A stretch of DNA of 64,000 nt from Arthrobacter sp. Bz4 (GCF_003075455.1 NZ_QDAE01000001.1:248001-312000), one strand, 5' to 3'. Counted from the stretch's first letter, positions 18,175-29,011 are shown. Notes: generated by a model not told the origin, from the sequence alone. Made by a program: numbers and translations.

Positions 18175-21100
18175 GAGTGCCTCTCTACTGTGACGGTAAA
18201 CTCGCCGTCCGTTGGCGCAGCAGCGACAACGTGCAGTTCGTTGGTCAGCGTTTCCGCTTTGATGAGTGCCGCGTTCGATGTCAGGGCATCGACCAGGTCC
18301 GGTGCGACGCCAAGCGTGGTCACGATCCGGTCGCTGATGTGCAGGTCCGCGTCGCGGCGGGCCTGCTGGATGGCCCGGATCGCGTCCCGGGCCGCTCCTT
18401 CGGCGGCGAGCTCCCCGGTGACGACGGTATCGAGCACGAGGAAACCGCCCCCGGGCAGGAAGCCCACCTCGGCATCAACCGCTTCCGTGTTCGCCGTCTG
18501 TTCTGGTTTGGCCCAATCGGAACTTAAACGAACCACAACAGGTTCGTCCCCCCCTGAGATTGTGACTGTCCAATTATCAGGACCATAGCCGTCGTAGCGG
18601 TCAGCCTTGACCTCCTTGAGTACATCCTTCATCCTCTTGCCGAGAATGGGTCCTGCTTTTCGGGCGTCAATCTTAAGCTCGGTTCCAATTCCGTATTTCT
18701 CAAGAAGTTCAGGAGTTGGTGCAGCGAATTTGACCTGTTTGATATTCAGTTCGTCCGCGATGATACCTAGATAGTCTTCTGAAAGCTGCTCCCGCCCTAT
18801 GTCAAAGACGGTGAGGTGGGCCAGCGGCAACCTGACGCGCAGGTTGGCTGCCTTCCGGAGGCTCGACCCGGTGGAGCAGATTTGGCGGGTGCGTTCCATC
18901 CGTTCCACGAGGTCGGGTGCCTCCGGGAATGCCGACGCCTCCGGCCAGTCGGTCAGGTGCACCGAGCGCCCGCCGGTGAGCCCACGCCAGATTTCCTCGG
19001 TGACCAGGGGCAGCAGGGGCGCTGCGGCCCGGCAGACCGCTTCGAGGCAGGTGTAGAGCACATCGAAGGCGTCGGCGTCCTCATCGAAGAACCGCTGCCG
19101 GCTCCGGCGGACGTACCAGTTGGTCAGCGTGTCCAGGTAGCGGCGCAGCGTCTCGCAGGCGTCGCTGATGTTGAAGGCATCGAGCGACGCTGTCATATCC
19201 CGCACCAGGTTTCCGGTGTAGGCGAGGATGTAGCGGTCCACTGGTTCGGCGAGGCGATTGGCCCGTTCGGGGCTGACCGTTTTTGCCTCGTAGCCGGTGC
19301 CGCCGGCTGCCGCGTTGGTGTAGAGGCTGAAGAAGTGCCAGACATTCCAGAGCGGCAGGATGACCTGCCGGACGCCGTCGCGGATGCCCTGTTCGGTGAC
19401 GATCAGGTTTCCGCCACGCAGCACCGGGGAGGACATCAGGAACCAGCGCATGGCGTCGGCGCCGTCCCGGTCGAGGACCTCGGTGACGTCCGGGTAGTTG
19501 CCCAGGCTCTTGGACGCCTTCTGGCCGTCGTCGCCCAGGACGATGCCGTGGCTGATCACGTTGCGGAACGCCGGCCGGTCGAACAGCGCCGTGGAGAGCA
19601 CATGCAGCATGTAGAACCAGCCGCGGGTCTGGCCGATGTACTCGACGATGAAGTCAGCAGGGTTGTGGGAGTCAAACCATTCCTGGTTCTCCATCGGGTA
19701 ATGCACCTGGGCGAAGGGCATGGAACCGGAGTCAAACCAGACGTCCAGTACGTCCTCGACCCGGCGCATGGTGGACTGGCCCTCAGCTGGTGTGCGGGGG
19801 TCGTCGGGGTTGGGGCGGGTCAGCTCATCGATGAAGGGACGGTGGAGGTCCGGCTCCCCCGCCTTGTTCAGCGGCAACCGGCCGAAGTCCGCCTGGATCT
19901 CGGCGAGCGAGCCGTAGACGTCGGTCCGCGGGTAGGCGGGATCGTCGGACTGCCAGACCGGGATGGGGCTGCCCCAGTACCGGTTCCGGCTGATCGACCA
20001 GTCCCGGGCGTTGGCCAGCCACTTGCCGAACTGCCCGTCTTTCACGTTCTCGGGGATCCAGTTGATGCCCTGGTTCAGGTCCACCATCCGGTCCTTGATC
20101 TTGGTGACCTCCACAAACCAGGACGACACAGCCCGGTAGATCAGCGGGTTGCGGCACCGCCAGCAGTGCGGGTAGCTGTGCACGTAGCTGGCCTGACGGA
20201 CCAGGCGTCCGCTGTCCTTCAGCACCCGGCTGATGGGCTTGTTCGCGTCGAAGACCTGCAGTCCGACGATGTCGGCGAGAGGCCCCTGCCCGTACATCGG
20301 GAGGAAGCGCGCACCTTCATCGACTGAAAGAATGACCTGGATGCCAGCCTCCTCGCAGATTTTCTGGTCCTCTTCACCGTAGGCGGGTGACTGGTGCACA
20401 ATGCCGGTGCCGTCGGTGGTGGTGACGTAGTCGGCCACGAGGAACCGGAAGGCGTTGCGGTAACCGCCCTGTTCGGGGTCGGCCAGGTAGTCCCAGAGCG
20501 GTTCGTAGGCCAGGTCCGCGAGCTCGGCGCCCTGCAGGGTGCGCTCGATGGCGGCTGTCGCCTCTTTCGCTGAGGCGTAGCCGAGGTCCTTGGCGTAGTT
20601 GCCCAACAGGTCAGCGGCGATGAGGAAGCGGCGGTCGTCGTCGGCCAGTGTTGGTCCGGCGGGAACCAGTGCATAGGCAATGTCGGGCCCGACGGCGAGA
20701 GCGGCGTTGGTGGGCAGGGTCCAGGGCGTGGTGGTCCAGGCGAGGGCCTGCACCCCGGCGAGCTCCTGCGACAGCTCGGTGCTGCCGGCCAGGATGGGGA
20801 AGGTCACGGTGACGGTCTGGTCCTGGCGGTCCTGGTAGACGTCGTCGTCCATCCGCAGCTCGTGGTTGGAAAGCGGCGTCTCATCGTTCCAGCAGTAGGG
20901 CAGCACGCGGTAACCGTTGTAGGTGAGGCCTTTGTCGTACAGGTTCTTGAACGCCCAGATCACCGACTCCATGTAGTCGACGTTCAGCGTCTTGTAGTCG
21001 TTGTCGAAGTCCACCCAGCGGGCCTGGCGGGTGACATAGTCCTGCCACTCGCCGGCGTATTTCATCACTGAGGACCGGCAGGCGTCGTTGAATTTGTCGA

Positions 21101-21509
21101 TGCCCATGGCTTCGATCTGCGCCTTGTCGCTCATGCCCAGCTGCTTCATCGCTTCCAGCTCGGCGGGCAGTCCGTGGGTGTCCCAGCCGAACCGGCGCTC
21201 CACGCGGTGGCCGCGCTGGGTCTGGTAGCGGCCCACCAGGTCCTTGGCGTAGCCGGTCAGCAGGTGGCCGTAGTGGGGTAGCCCGTTGGCGAACGGGGGG
21301 CCGTCGTAGAAGACAAACTCATTTGAGCCGTTCTCACCGTCGGGAAGGTCTGCGCTGCGGGCGTCGATCGACGCCTGGAACGTGCCATCTGCGTCCCAGT
21401 ACTTGAGGATCCGTTCCTCGATCTCGGGGAACCGCGGGGACGCCGAAGAGGAGGAGGCAGCGCCAGCCGCGCTGTCATGGCTGGTGGCCTTGGGGTAGAT
21501 CTGTGGCAT
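18171..21509 (-). CDS. ileS: Isoleucyl-tRNA synthetase
   Basis: The 1112-residue class I synthetase charges tRNA-Ile. The HIGH-type motif is [16 protein letters not shown] near residue 75 and the second motif is [13 protein letters not shown], a KASKS variant of KMSKS. The long chain, this motif and the lack of a clear C-terminal zinc finger fit the eukaryote-like IleRS type found in many actinobacteria, which is less sensitive to mupirocin; that assignment is inference. The ATG at 21509 has AGGATGA upstream; another ATG three codons earlier is less well placed. A T-box leader precedes it and folC overlaps its end. Confidence 0.95.
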   Translation of the reverse strand: MPQIYPKATSHDSAAGAASSSSASPRFPEIEERILKYWDADGTFQASIDARSADLPDGENGSNEFVFYDGPPFANGLPHYGHLLTGYAKDLVGRYQTQRGHRVERRFGWDTHGLPAELEAMKQLGMSDKAQIEAMGIDKFNDACRSSVMKYAGEWQDYVTRQARWVDFDNDYKTLNVDYMESVIWAFKNLYDKGLTYNGYRVLPYCWNDETPLSNHELRMDDDVYQDRQDQTVTVTFPILAGSTELSQELAGVQALAWTTTPWTLPTNAALAVGPDIAYALVPAGPTLADDDRRFLIAADLLGNYAKDLGYASAKEATAAIERTLQGAELADLAYEPLWDYLADPEQGGYRNAFRFLVADYVTTTDGTGIVHQSPAYGEEDQKICEEAGIQVILSVDEGARFLPMYGQGPLADIVGLQVFDANKPISRVLKDSGRLVRQASYVHSYPHCWRCRNPLIYRAVSSWFVEVTKIKDRMVDLNQGINWIPENVKDGQFGKWLANARDWSISRNRYWGSPIPVWQSDDPAYPRTDVYGSLAEIQADFGRLPLNKAGEPDLHRPFIDELTRPNPDDPRTPAEGQSTMRRVEDVLDVWFDSGSMPFAQVHYPMENQEWFDSHNPADFIVEYIGQTRGWFYMLHVLSTALFDRPAFRNVISHGIVLGDDGQKASKSLGNYPDVTEVLDRDGADAMRWFLMSSPVLRGGNLIVTEQGIRDGVRQVILPLWNVWHFFSLYTNAAAGGTGYEAKTVSPERANRLAEPVDRYILAYTGNLVRDMTASLDAFNISDACETLRRYLDTLTNWYVRRSRQRFFDEDADAFDVLYTCLEAVCRAAAPLLPLVTEEIWRGLTGGRSVHLTDWPEASAFPEAPDLVERMERTRQICSTGSSLRKAANLRVRLPLAHLTVFDIGREQLSEDYLGIIADELNIKQVKFAAPTPELLEKYGIGTELKIDARKAGPILGKRMKDVLKEVKADRYDGYGPDNWTVTISGGDEPVVVRLSSDWAKPEQTANTEAVDAEVGFLPGGGFLVLDTVVTGELAAEGAARDAIRAIQQARRDADLHISDRIVTTLGVAPDLVDALTSNAALIKAETLTNELHVVAAAPTDGEFTVTVERHS

Positions 21510-21763
21510 GTTGTTCATCCTGTAGGCAAGGTGTGGTTCAGTTACCTGCGAGGACGCGTCCAACAATCGGGTCAGCCTGCAACCCGGGTGCCAAACCCGC
21601 GGTACCACCTCACTTGCCGCCAACGAGACATATCTTCTCGCGGCTGCCACTTCGTGACCGCTATGACGGGCTTACCCGTCCGGTTCTACTAGCCTGCAGC
21701 ACTAAGGACGTACGACAGGGGTTCTTCCGGAAGCTCACCGGTGATGGCCGGGTCAAAGCTGTT
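21510..21763 (-). promoter_or_regulatory. T-box riboswitch leader of ileS (translational type, isoleucine specifier)
   Basis: The minus strand carries the invariant T-box sequence TGGTACCGCGG at 21597-21607. Farther 5', a short Stem I region reads CGGCCATCACCGG with the Ile codon ATC at 21743-21745 in the specifier position. Downstream, CGTCCTCGCAGG can pair with GTGAGG before the T-box and lies close to the ribosome site CAGGATGA. There is no U-run terminator, which agrees with the known actinobacterial ileS T-boxes that open the ribosome site when uncharged tRNA-Ile binds. The 5' end is estimated from the -10 box. Confidence 0.88.
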
Positions 21764-21769
21764 GCACCT

Positions 21770-21775
21770 AGTCTA
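21770..21775 (-). promoter_or_regulatory. -10 box for the ileS T-box transcript
   Basis: TAGACT on the minus strand lies just before the predicted start of Stem I. The -35 region is not clear. Confidence 0.5.
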
Positions 21776-21818
21776 GCGGAAACTGACCGGCCCGCGCGGG
21801 GCGCCAATGCAGCTGGGA

Positions 21819-22589
21819 CTACTGGCTCCGGATCACCTTGTGCGCTGCGGCCTGCGCCAGCGGGCGGACCACAATCTCGTCGAGGTTCACATGGTGGGGC
21901 ACCGTCACCGCGTAGACGACGATATCCGCCACGTCCTCGCTGGTGAGTGGCTTTTCGACGCCGTCGTACACCTTTGAGGCGGCGTCTGCACTGCCCAGCC
22001 GGTTCAGGGAGAACTCCTCGGTGTGCACCATGCCGGGCAGCACCTCGACCACACGGACACCATGCTCTGCTTCCTCCAGCCGCAGCGCCCGGGTCATGGC
22101 ACGCTGGGCAGCCTTCGCCGCGTTGTAGCCGGCGCCACCTTCGTAGGAGACCATTCCGGCCGTCGACGTCAGGTTCAGGACAGTGCCGCCATCCGTCTGG
22201 CCCCTGAGCATGGGGAGAAACGCTCGGGTCATCTTCATCGTGCCCACCACGTTCGCCTGGTACATCCAGTCCCAATCGGCAGTCTTCGCGTCGACCAGCC
22301 GGTCGGCGCCGCGGGCACCGCCGGCAATGTTGATCAGGGTGTCAGCACCACCTGCGTCGGCGACGGTGCCCAGAAGGCGCTCGACGTCGTCGTCCTCGGT
22401 GATATCGGTGGGCACCGCGATGGCCCCGGTCTCGGCGGCCAGCTCCGCCAGACGGTCGGCGCGACGGGCGACGGCGAATACCCGCCACCCCTGGGCCGCG
22501 AGCAGGCGGACCGTGGCCTGCCCAATGCCGGTGCTGGCTCCGGTAACAACTGCTGCTCGCTGCGCTGGCGTGATCTGGGTGGAAGTCAT
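21819..22589 (-). CDS. Short-chain dehydrogenase/reductase (SDR)
   Basis: The 256-residue protein is a classical SDR. The cofactor loop is VVTGASTGIGQAT at residues ~14-26, NIAGGARGADR near 86 matches the NNAG motif, the catalytic Ser is in LNLTSTAGM near 142, and YNAAKAAQRAM near 154 carries Tyr-x-x-x-Lys. An Arg pair after the second strand (ARRADR) suggests NADP preference. The C-terminal HHVNLDEIVVRPLAQ is typical of YdfG-like serine/3-hydroxy acid dehydrogenases. It is divergent from valS with start codons only 31 nt apart. Confidence 0.88.
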   Translation of the reverse strand: MTSTQITPAQRAAVVTGASTGIGQATVRLLAAQGWRVFAVARRADRLAELAAETGAIAVPTDITEDDDVERLLGTVADAGGADTLINIAGGARGADRLVDAKTADWDWMYQANVVGTMKMTRAFLPMLRGQTDGGTVLNLTSTAGMVSYEGGAGYNAAKAAQRAMTRALRLEEAEHGVRVVEVLPGMVHTEEFSLNRLGSADAASKVYDGVEKPLTSEDVADIVVYAVTVPHHVNLDEIVVRPLAQAAAHKVIRSQ

Positions 22590-22620
22590 GGATCCAACTT
22601 ATCGTGAAACAATTGCCGGT

Positions 22621-25239
22621 ATGGCTGAACACACTCCGGGCACAGACACGCCCGCAACAGTAAATGTCCCTGACAAACCGGTTCTTGAGGGTCTCGAGTC
22701 CCGGCTCGCCGCACAGTGGCGGGCGGATGGTACCTACACCTTCGACCCCGAGACGTCCCGGGCGGAGGTGTATTCGATTGACACTCCCCCACCCACGGCA
22801 TCAGGTTCGCTGCACGTAGGCCACATGTTCTCGTACACCCAGACCGACGTCGTCGCCCGGTATCAGCGGATGCGCGGCAAGAACGTGTTCTACCCGATGG
22901 GGTGGGACGACAACGGTCTGCCCACTGAACGCCGCGTCCAGAACTACTATGGTGTGCGCTGCGACCCGTCGGTCGCCTACGACGCCGGCTACACCCCTCC
23001 CGCTGAGCCGCCCAAGAACCAGCGCGACTTCGACGCCGTCTCGCGCCGGAACTTCATTGAGCTGTGCGAGGAGCTCGCGGTCCAGGACGAACTGGTGTTT
23101 GAAAACCTGTTCAGCACCCTCGGCCTCTCGGTTGACTGGAACCTGACGTACCGCACCATCGACGACACGTCCCGTGCCGTCAGCCAGCGCGCGTTCCTGG
23201 AGAACCTCGCCGGCGGCGACGCGTACCTTGCCGAGGCTCCCACCCTCTGGGACGTCACGTTCCGCACGGCAGTGGCACAGGCCGAACTCGAAGACCGGGA
23301 ACAGCCGGGCGCCTACCACCGGATCGCGTTCCACACCCCCGGTGGGGAGAAGATCTTCATCGAATCGACCCGCCCGGAACTTCTGCCCGCCTGCGTGGCG
23401 TTGGTGGCGAATCCCGACGACGAGCGGTACCAGCACCTGTTCGGCACCACTGTCACGTCGCCGCTGTTCGACGTTGAGGTTGAAATCAAGGCGCACCCGC
23501 TGGCGAAGCCCGACAAGGGCACCGGCATTGCCATGATCTGTACCTTCGGTGACCTCACCGACGTCATCTGGTGGCGTGAGCTGCAGCTGCCTACCCGCGC
23601 CATTGTGGGCCGCGACGGCCGGATCCGCTCGGAAACCCCCGAGTGGATCAGCACGGAGAAGGCACAGGAAAACTATTCGGCAATCGCCGGGAAGACCGTT
23701 TTCAGCGCCAAGGAAGGCGTCGTTGCCTTGCTGCGCGCCAGCGGGGAGCTGGAGGGCGAGCCGAAGAAGGTGGTCCACCCGGTCAACTTCTACGAGAAGG
23801 GCGACAAGCCGCTCGAGGTTGTCACCAGCCGCCAGTGGTACCTCCGGAACGGTGGCCGCGACGAGGCCAAGCGGGAGAAGCTCATCCAGCGCGGCCGGGA
23901 GATCGACTTCCACCCCGCGTTCATGCGGTCCCGGTACGAGAACTGGATCGAAGGACTCAACGGCGACTGGCTGGTCTCCCGGCAGCGTTTCTTCGGCGTC
24001 CCGATTCCGGTCTGGTACCGCCTCGACGCCGACGGGGAGCCTGACTACGAGGCTCCGATCGTGCCGACCTACGAGTCCCTTCCCGTGGACCCGGCAGCCG
24101 AACCGGCTCCCGGCTTTGAGGAGACCGCCCGCAACCAGCCGGGTGGTTTTGTCGGCGAGAACGACGTGCTGGACACGTGGGCGACGTCGTCGCTGACGCC
24201 CCAGATTGTGGGCGGCTGGCCGAAGAACCCCGACCTGTTCGCGAAGGTCTTTCCGTTCGATCTTCGGCCGCAGGGCCACGACATCATCAGGACCTGGCTG
24301 TTCTCGAGCGCCGTCCGCGCCGATTCGCTGCAGGATTCGGCACCGTGGCGCCATGCCGCGCTGTCCGGCTGGATCCTGGACCCGGATCGCAAGAAGATGT
24401 CCAAGTCCAAGGGCAACGTGGTGGTCCCCACCGACGTGCTCGAGGAATTCGGGGCCGACGCCGTCAGGTACTGGGCCGCCTCAGCCAAGCTGGGCGCCGA
24501 CACGGCCTATGAGATTGCGCAGATGAAGATTGGGCGGCGGCTGGCCATCAAGCTGCTGAACGCGTCGAAGTTTGTGCTGAACCTTGGTGCCACCGAGCAC
24601 ACGGTCCTCACCGATGACACCTCGGTGGTCACGAACCAGCTGGATTTGTCCCTGCTGGCTCAGCTGGGACAGGTCATCGACGCGTCGACTGCCGCGTTCG
24701 AGAAGTATGACTACGCCAAGGCTCTGCAGCTCAGCGAGACGTTCTTCTGGTCCTTCACGGATGACTACGTGGAGCTCATCAAGGACCGCGCCTACGGTGC
24801 TGCCGGTGAGGCCGAGCAGGCGTCGGTACTGGCCACCCTCGCGACCACTCTCGATGCGATGCTGCGGATGTTCGCGCCGTTCCTGCCCTTCGCTACCGAG
24901 GAGGTCTGGAGCTGGTGGCGCAGTGGATCGGTGCACCGGACCGAATGGCCGACGTCGGGCCACCTCGCCGGAACCATCCGCACCGCCGACACCGGCGTGT
25001 TGGGCACAGTGGCGCTCGCCCTCGGCGGCATCCGCCGGTCGAAGTCCGAGGCGAAGGTGAAGCAGCGCACCGAGGTGCTCAGCGCCGTCGTCAACGGCTC
25101 TGCTGCGCAGCTGCGCCAGCTCAACGCCGGCCTGAACGATCTGCTGGCGGCAGGCAATGTGCGCGAGCTGCACCTGACCGAAGCCGAGGGTGAGCTGTCG
25201 GTGTTCGAGGTGGAGCTGGCTCCCGTCGAAGCAGTCTAG
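22621..25239 (+). CDS. valS: Valyl-tRNA synthetase
   Basis: The 872-residue class I synthetase charges tRNA-Val and edits mischarged threonine. The HIGH motif is GSLHVGHMFSY near residue 60 and the KMSKS motif is KKMSKSKGNVVVP near 593. The editing domain sits between them, and a helical anticodon-binding domain follows. The start at 22621 gives a normal N terminus for the family but has no strong ribosome site; an in-frame ATG at 22588 with GGTGGA upstream would add 11 residues and overlap the divergent SDR start by 2 nt. No T-box is seen here, unlike ileS. A strong terminator follows. Confidence 0.94.
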   Translation: MAEHTPGTDTPATVNVPDKPVLEGLESRLAAQWRADGTYTFDPETSRAEVYSIDTPPPTASGSLHVGHMFSYTQTDVVARYQRMRGKNVFYPMGWDDNGLPTERRVQNYYGVRCDPSVAYDAGYTPPAEPPKNQRDFDAVSRRNFIELCEELAVQDELVFENLFSTLGLSVDWNLTYRTIDDTSRAVSQRAFLENLAGGDAYLAEAPTLWDVTFRTAVAQAELEDREQPGAYHRIAFHTPGGEKIFIESTRPELLPACVALVANPDDERYQHLFGTTVTSPLFDVEVEIKAHPLAKPDKGTGIAMICTFGDLTDVIWWRELQLPTRAIVGRDGRIRSETPEWISTEKAQENYSAIAGKTVFSAKEGVVALLRASGELEGEPKKVVHPVNFYEKGDKPLEVVTSRQWYLRNGGRDEAKREKLIQRGREIDFHPAFMRSRYENWIEGLNGDWLVSRQRFFGVPIPVWYRLDADGEPDYEAPIVPTYESLPVDPAAEPAPGFEETARNQPGGFVGENDVLDTWATSSLTPQIVGGWPKNPDLFAKVFPFDLRPQGHDIIRTWLFSSAVRADSLQDSAPWRHAALSGWILDPDRKKMSKSKGNVVVPTDVLEEFGADAVRYWAASAKLGADTAYEIAQMKIGRRLAIKLLNASKFVLNLGATEHTVLTDDTSVVTNQLDLSLLAQLGQVIDASTAAFEKYDYAKALQLSETFFWSFTDDYVELIKDRAYGAAGEAEQASVLATLATTLDAMLRMFAPFLPFATEEVWSWWRSGSVHRTEWPTSGHLAGTIRTADTGVLGTVALALGGIRRSKSEAKVKQRTEVLSAVVNGSAAQLRQLNAGLNDLLAAGNVRELHLTEAEGELSVFEVELAPVEAV

Positions 25240-25260
25240 CCTGCAGCTGACGCAATCCTG

Positions 25261-25310
25261 AAAGAGGGAGTCCCCGCAGACCGATCCGGTCTGCGGGGCC
25301 TCCCTCTTTT
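25261..25310. terminator. Strong bidirectional intrinsic terminator
   Basis: A long hairpin (AAAGAGGGAG...CCTCCCTCTTTT outer arms with a CCCCGCAGACC/GGTCTGCGGGG inner stem) lies between the convergent valS and Mrx2-like genes. T runs at one end and A runs at the other let it serve both strands. Confidence 0.92.
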
Positions 25311-25324
25311 ACGGTTACTGCTAA

Positions 25325-25954
25325 CTAGTCGAAGGAAGGGCTCTCGGTGCGTGAGCGTTTCAGTTCGAAGAATTCCGGGAATCCGGCGAGCATGACGGCG
25401 CCGTCGAAGATGCGTCCTGCGTCTTCGCCCCGGGGGATGCGGGTCAGGACGGGGCCGAAGAAGGCCGTGCCGTTGAACGCGACCACGGGGGTGCCGACTT
25501 CATCGCCCACCCGGTCAATTCCGTCCTGGTGCGAGGCGCGGAGCTGGGGGTCGTATTCCTCGCTGGTGGCGTAGTCCGCGAGTTCGGCGGGAAGTCCGAC
25601 TTCCTCGAGGGATTCGCGGATCACTGCAGCGAAATCCTGGTTCTTTCCCTGGTGAATCCGGGTGCCCATTGCATCGTAGAGCTTCTTGATGTTGTCATCA
25701 CCGTGGAGTTCAGCTGCGGCAACGACGACCCGGACGGGCCCATAGGCCTGCTTCATGAAGTCCTGGTATTCCTGGGGAAGATCACGGCCGTCGTTGAGCA
25801 CGGCCAGGCTCATGACATGCCAGTCCACCTTGATGCTGCGGACCTTCTCCACTTCCTCAATCCACCGGGAGGTGATCCAGGCGAAGGGGCAGGCGGGATC
25901 AAACCAGAAATCGGCCTTTTGGACATTGTCGGTGGGAACAATCGTTTCAGTCAT
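25325..25954 (-). CDS. DsbA-fold oxidoreductase related to mycothiol-dependent nitroreductase Rv2466c (Mrx2-like)
   Basis: The 209-residue protein has a thioredoxin fold with a helical insert. The active-site region reads [17 protein letters not shown]: Cys22 is kept, but the second cysteine of the CPWC pair known in mycobacterial Rv2466c is Ala25, so this is a monothiol form. The cis-proline region is [17 protein letters not shown] near residue 155. By family it should form mixed disulfides with mycothiol in the cytoplasm and protect against oxidative stress; that role is inferred. It stands alone between clpX and the terminator. Confidence 0.82.
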   Translation of the reverse strand: MTETIVPTDNVQKADFWFDPACPFAWITSRWIEEVEKVRSIKVDWHVMSLAVLNDGRDLPQEYQDFMKQAYGPVRVVVAAAELHGDDNIKKLYDAMGTRIHQGKNQDFAAVIRESLEEVGLPAELADYATSEEYDPQLRASHQDGIDRVGDEVGTPVVAFNGTAFFGPVLTRIPRGEDAGRIFDGAVMLAGFPEFFELKRSRTESPSFD

Positions 25955-26013
25955 ATTCCCTACAACCCGGGTACCAACCGGCGTATTCCGGCCGGACGCC
26001 GAAATTTCCGGCG

Positions 26014-27306
26014 TTAGGCCGACTTGTTCCGGCGCTTCGCAACGACGTCGTGCGAGATCAGCGTGGGTTCCGCCTTCTTGGCGACCACATCTTCAGTGAT
26101 GACAACCGTGGCAATGTCATCCCGGCTGGGCAGGTCGAACATCACGGGCTGAAGGACTTCCTCCATGATGGCGCGCAACCCGCGGGCCCCGGTTCCCCGC
26201 TCGAGCGCCTGATCGGCGATGGCCTCGAGAGCCTTCGGCTCGAAGGTGAGCTCGACGCCGTCGAGCATGAACATTTTCTGGAACTGCTTGATCAGGGCGT
26301 TCTTCGGTTCGGTCAGGATCTGCATCAACGACTTTTGGTCGAGGCTGGTCACCGTTGTGATGACCGGGAGACGTCCGATGAACTCGGGAATCAGACCGAA
26401 CTTGAGCAGGTCCTCGGGCATGACGTCGCCGTAGCTGGCTTCCTCACTCTTGAGTGAGGACAACGGGGCGCCAAAGCCGATCCCCTTGCGTCCCGCACGG
26501 GAGCCGATGATCTCTTCCAGGCCAGCAAATGCACCCGCAACGATGAACAGGACGTTGGTGGTATCGATCTGAATGAATTCCTGGTGCGGGTGCTTGCGGC
26601 CGCCCTGGGGCGGCACCGACGCGACAGTACCCTCGAGGATCTTCAGCAATGCCTGCTGCACGCCTTCACCGGATACATCGCGGGTGATTGACGGGTTCTC
26701 GCTCTTGCGGGAGATCTTGTCGATTTCGTCGATGTAGATGATGCCCTGCTCAGCCTTCTTGACGTCGTAGTCAGCGGCCTGGATGAGCTTCAGGAGGATG
26801 TTCTCAACATCTTCCCCCACGTAGCCCGCCTCGGTGAGCGCCGTGGCGTCCGCGACGGCGAAGGGGACGTTCAGCCGGCGGGCCAGGGTCTGCGCGAGAT
26901 AGGTCTTGCCGCAGCCGGTGGGGCCGATGAGGAGGATGTTCGACTTGGCAATCTCCACGTCTTCGGCAGGCACCGCGTCGGAGAGGTTTCCCGTACTCCG
27001 CGGGGCATGCCCGGACTGGATCCGCTTGTAGTGGTTATAGACGGCGACGGCGAGGGACCGCTTGGCGGGTTCCTGACCGATCACGTATTCCTGCAGGAAA
27101 TCGAAGATTTCGCGGGGCTTCGGAAGCTCGAAGGTGCCAAGGTCAGCTACCTCGGACAGCTCTTCCTCGATGATCTCGTTGCAGAGATCGATGCATTCAT
27201 CGCAGATGTACACGCCCGGGCCGGCAATTAGCTTCCGGACCTGCTTCTGGCTTTTCCCACAGAAAGAGCACTTAAGCAGATCTGTGCTCTCACCAATGCG
27301 AGCCAT
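26014..27306 (-). CDS. clpX: ATP-dependent Clp protease ATP-binding subunit ClpX
   Basis: The 430-residue AAA+ unfoldase feeds substrates to ClpP. The N-terminal C4 zinc domain is visible as [10 protein letters not shown] and [10 protein letters not shown] (residues ~12-45). Walker A is [15 protein letters not shown] near 125-140, Walker [12 protein letters not shown] near 190, and sensor/arginine-finger motifs follow. The IGF loop for docking to ClpP appears as [10 protein letters not shown] near 270. It follows clpP2 in the same direction but a terminator lies between them, so it probably has its own promoter in the 163-nt gap. Confidence 0.97.
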   Translation of the reverse strand: MARIGESTDLLKCSFCGKSQKQVRKLIAGPGVYICDECIDLCNEIIEEELSEVADLGTFELPKPREIFDFLQEYVIGQEPAKRSLAVAVYNHYKRIQSGHAPRSTGNLSDAVPAEDVEIAKSNILLIGPTGCGKTYLAQTLARRLNVPFAVADATALTEAGYVGEDVENILLKLIQAADYDVKKAEQGIIYIDEIDKISRKSENPSITRDVSGEGVQQALLKILEGTVASVPPQGGRKHPHQEFIQIDTTNVLFIVAGAFAGLEEIIGSRAGRKGIGFGAPLSSLKSEEASYGDVMPEDLLKFGLIPEFIGRLPVITTVTSLDQKSLMQILTEPKNALIKQFQKMFMLDGVELTFEPKALEAIADQALERGTGARGLRAIMEEVLQPVMFDLPSRDDIATVVITEDVVAKKAEPTLISHDVVAKRRNKSA

Positions 27307-27414
27307 GTGTCAGTCCCCTTACGTGGATCTGTTGAAATCGACACCCGATATCCGAGCTGATGGAACCGGGCTACCTTCCACTCTAGGACAATTGGCGCGG
27401 CTATGAAGCACCAA

Positions 27415-27451
27415 AAGGCCCGTGGTGCGATTGTTTCGCACCACGGGCCTT
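27415..27451 (-). terminator. Intrinsic terminator of the clpP operon
   Basis: A 16-bp perfect stem (AAGGCCCGTGGTGCGA with TCGCACCACGGGCCTT) with a 5-nt loop, followed on the minus strand by TTTT, sits 18 nt after the clpP2 stop. Confidence 0.9.
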
Positions 27452-27469
27452 GGTCCGGAGAAGAGTGCC

Positions 27470-28144
27470 TTACGGCTTGTTGATCTTCGGTGGGCTGATC
27501 TTGCGTGACGTCAGAACTTCGTCCACCAGGCCGTACGCCTTGGCGTCGGCGGCGGTGAGGATCTTGTCGCGTTCGATATCGATGTTGACCTGCTCGGCGC
27601 TCTTGCCACTGTGTAGGGCCAGCGTGTCCTCCAGCCAGGTGCGCATCCGCATCACTTCGTTGGCCTGGATTTCCAGGTCCGACGCCTGACCACCCTGGCC
27701 GCCGCCAAGGGCCGGCTGGTGGATCAGGACACGGGCGTTGGGAAGTGCAAGCCGCTTGCCGGGGGCCCCTGCCGCGAGCAGCACGGCTGCAGCGCTGGCA
27801 GCCTGGCCGAGGCAGACGGTCTGGATTTCAGGGCGGATGAACTGCATGGTGTCGTAAATTGCGGTCATGGCCGTGAACGATCCACCCGGCGAGTTGATGT
27901 AGAGCGTGATGTCGCGCTCTGGATCGGTCGACTCAAGCACCAGCAGCTGGGCCATCACGTCGTCGGCCGATGCATCGTCAACCTGCACGCCAAGGAAGAT
28001 GATGCGGTCCTCGAAGAGCTTGGTGTACGGGTCCTGCCGCTTGAACCCGTAGGGGGTGCGCTCTTCAAACTGGGGAAGAACGTAGCGGTTGGACGGCATC
28101 TGCGGTGCGGCGCCGCCTGCTGCGGCTCCAAAATTGTGGTTCAT
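27470..28144 (-). CDS. clpP2: ATP-dependent Clp protease proteolytic subunit ClpP2
   Basis: The 224-residue serine protease has its catalytic Ser in [11 protein letters not shown] near residue 115, His in [12 protein letters not shown] near 140, and Asp in a later EIERDK-type helix. The N-terminal extension (residues ~1-30) includes the [14 protein letters not shown] segment seen in actinobacterial ClpP2. With ClpP1, encoded 52 nt upstream, it forms the mixed ClpP1P2 barrel; in relatives only the mixed barrel is active. A second ATG at codon 16 (MPSNRY) is a possible alternative start. Confidence 0.95.
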   Translation of the reverse strand: MNHNFGAAAGGAAPQMPSNRYVLPQFEERTPYGFKRQDPYTKLFEDRIIFLGVQVDDASADDVMAQLLVLESTDPERDITLYINSPGGSFTAMTAIYDTMQFIRPEIQTVCLGQAASAAAVLLAAGAPGKRLALPNARVLIHQPALGGGQGGQASDLEIQANEVMRMRTWLEDTLALHSGKSAEQVNIDIERDKILTAADAKAYGLVDEVLTSRKISPPKINKP

Positions 28145-28196
28145 GGTCTCTCCTGGGTGATCTCTGCTGTGGTGGGTGGGGCGCAGGCGCAGCGAC

Positions 28197-28820
28197 TTAG
28201 TCGCGCTGCGTTCCGCCGCCGCCGGATACCGTGTTGGCGTGCGCAGCGATCTTGTCGAAGAAGCCGTATTCCAGGCCCTCCTGCGCAGTGAACCACTTGT
28301 CGCGGTCGTTGTCCTTGAGGATTTTCTCGACCGTCTGCCCGGTCTGCTCTGCCGTAAGTTCAGCCATCACGCGCTTCATGTGCAGGATCAGTTCGGCCTG
28401 GATCCGGATGTCCGACGCCGTTCCACCGATGCCGCCGGAGGGCTGGTGCATCAGTACCCGGGCGTGAGGGGTCGCATAGCGCTTGCCCTTGGTGCCCGAG
28501 GAGAGGAGGAACTGTCCCATCGACGCGGCAAGCCCGGTGGCGACGGTGACCACGTCGTTCGGGATGAACTGCATGGTGTCGTAAATGGCCATTCCCGCGG
28601 TGACCGACCCGCCGGGCGAGTTGATGTACAGGAAGATGTCTTTGTCCGGGTCTTCAGCTGACAGGAGCAGCAGCTGGGAGCAGATGGCGTTGGCGTTGTC
28701 ATCCCTGACCTCTGAGCCGAGCCAGATGATGCGCTCTTTCAGGAGCCGGTTATAGATGTAGTCATCCCGGCCAGCGGGGTCTACGGTCGCCATGGTCGGG
28801 GTGGTGGGTTCGATTGCCAT
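28197..28820 (-). CDS. clpP1: ATP-dependent Clp protease proteolytic subunit ClpP1
   Basis: The 207-residue serine protease shows the catalytic Ser in [13 protein letters not shown] near residue 98 and His in [12 protein letters not shown] near 123. The N terminus is short with a [17 protein letters not shown] processing region. It is the first gene of the clpP1-clpP2 operon and lies downstream of tig, the conserved actinobacterial order tig-clpP1-clpP2-clpX. A GAGAGG ribosome site precedes the ATG. The 208-nt gap to tig contains a hairpin and space for a promoter. Confidence 0.95.
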   Translation of the reverse strand: MAIEPTTPTMATVDPAGRDDYIYNRLLKERIIWLGSEVRDDNANAICSQLLLLSAEDPDKDIFLYINSPGGSVTAGMAIYDTMQFIPNDVVTVATGLAASMGQFLLSSGTKGKRYATPHARVLMHQPSGGIGGTASDIRIQAELILHMKRVMAELTAEQTGQTVEKILKDNDRDKWFTAQEGLEYGFFDKIAAHANTVSGGGGTQRD

Positions 28821-28977
28821 TGGAAGTTAGCCTCTCACTCTGGTTGGTCTACCGGGTGCCGGTAGCCGACCGTTTGTCTCTCATTGGACAGTAACTTGTT
28901 TGGGGGTCCGTTTGATCCCGCTGCGGAGGCTGTTCGCTGACGGCGCATCAGAGCGGGGGCTGCGGAACTTAACGGCC

Positions 28978-29011
28978 GAGGGCCGTCCTCCCGGGTGGGA
29001 AGACGGCCCTC
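28978..29011 (-). terminator. Hairpin after tig
   Basis: GAGGGCCGTC...GACGGCCCTC arms with CCC/GGG extension form a strong stem 17 nt after the tig stop on the minus strand. There is no U run, so termination strength is uncertain. Confidence 0.6.

Noticed and set aside
18816-20327. 503-codon frame on the plus strand opposite ileS
   Set aside because: Mirror of the isoleucyl-tRNA synthetase gene; composition typical of antisense frames.
22801-24354. 517-codon frame on the minus strand opposite valS
   Set aside because: Mirror of the valyl-tRNA synthetase frame; Arg/Gly/Val-rich with no domain.
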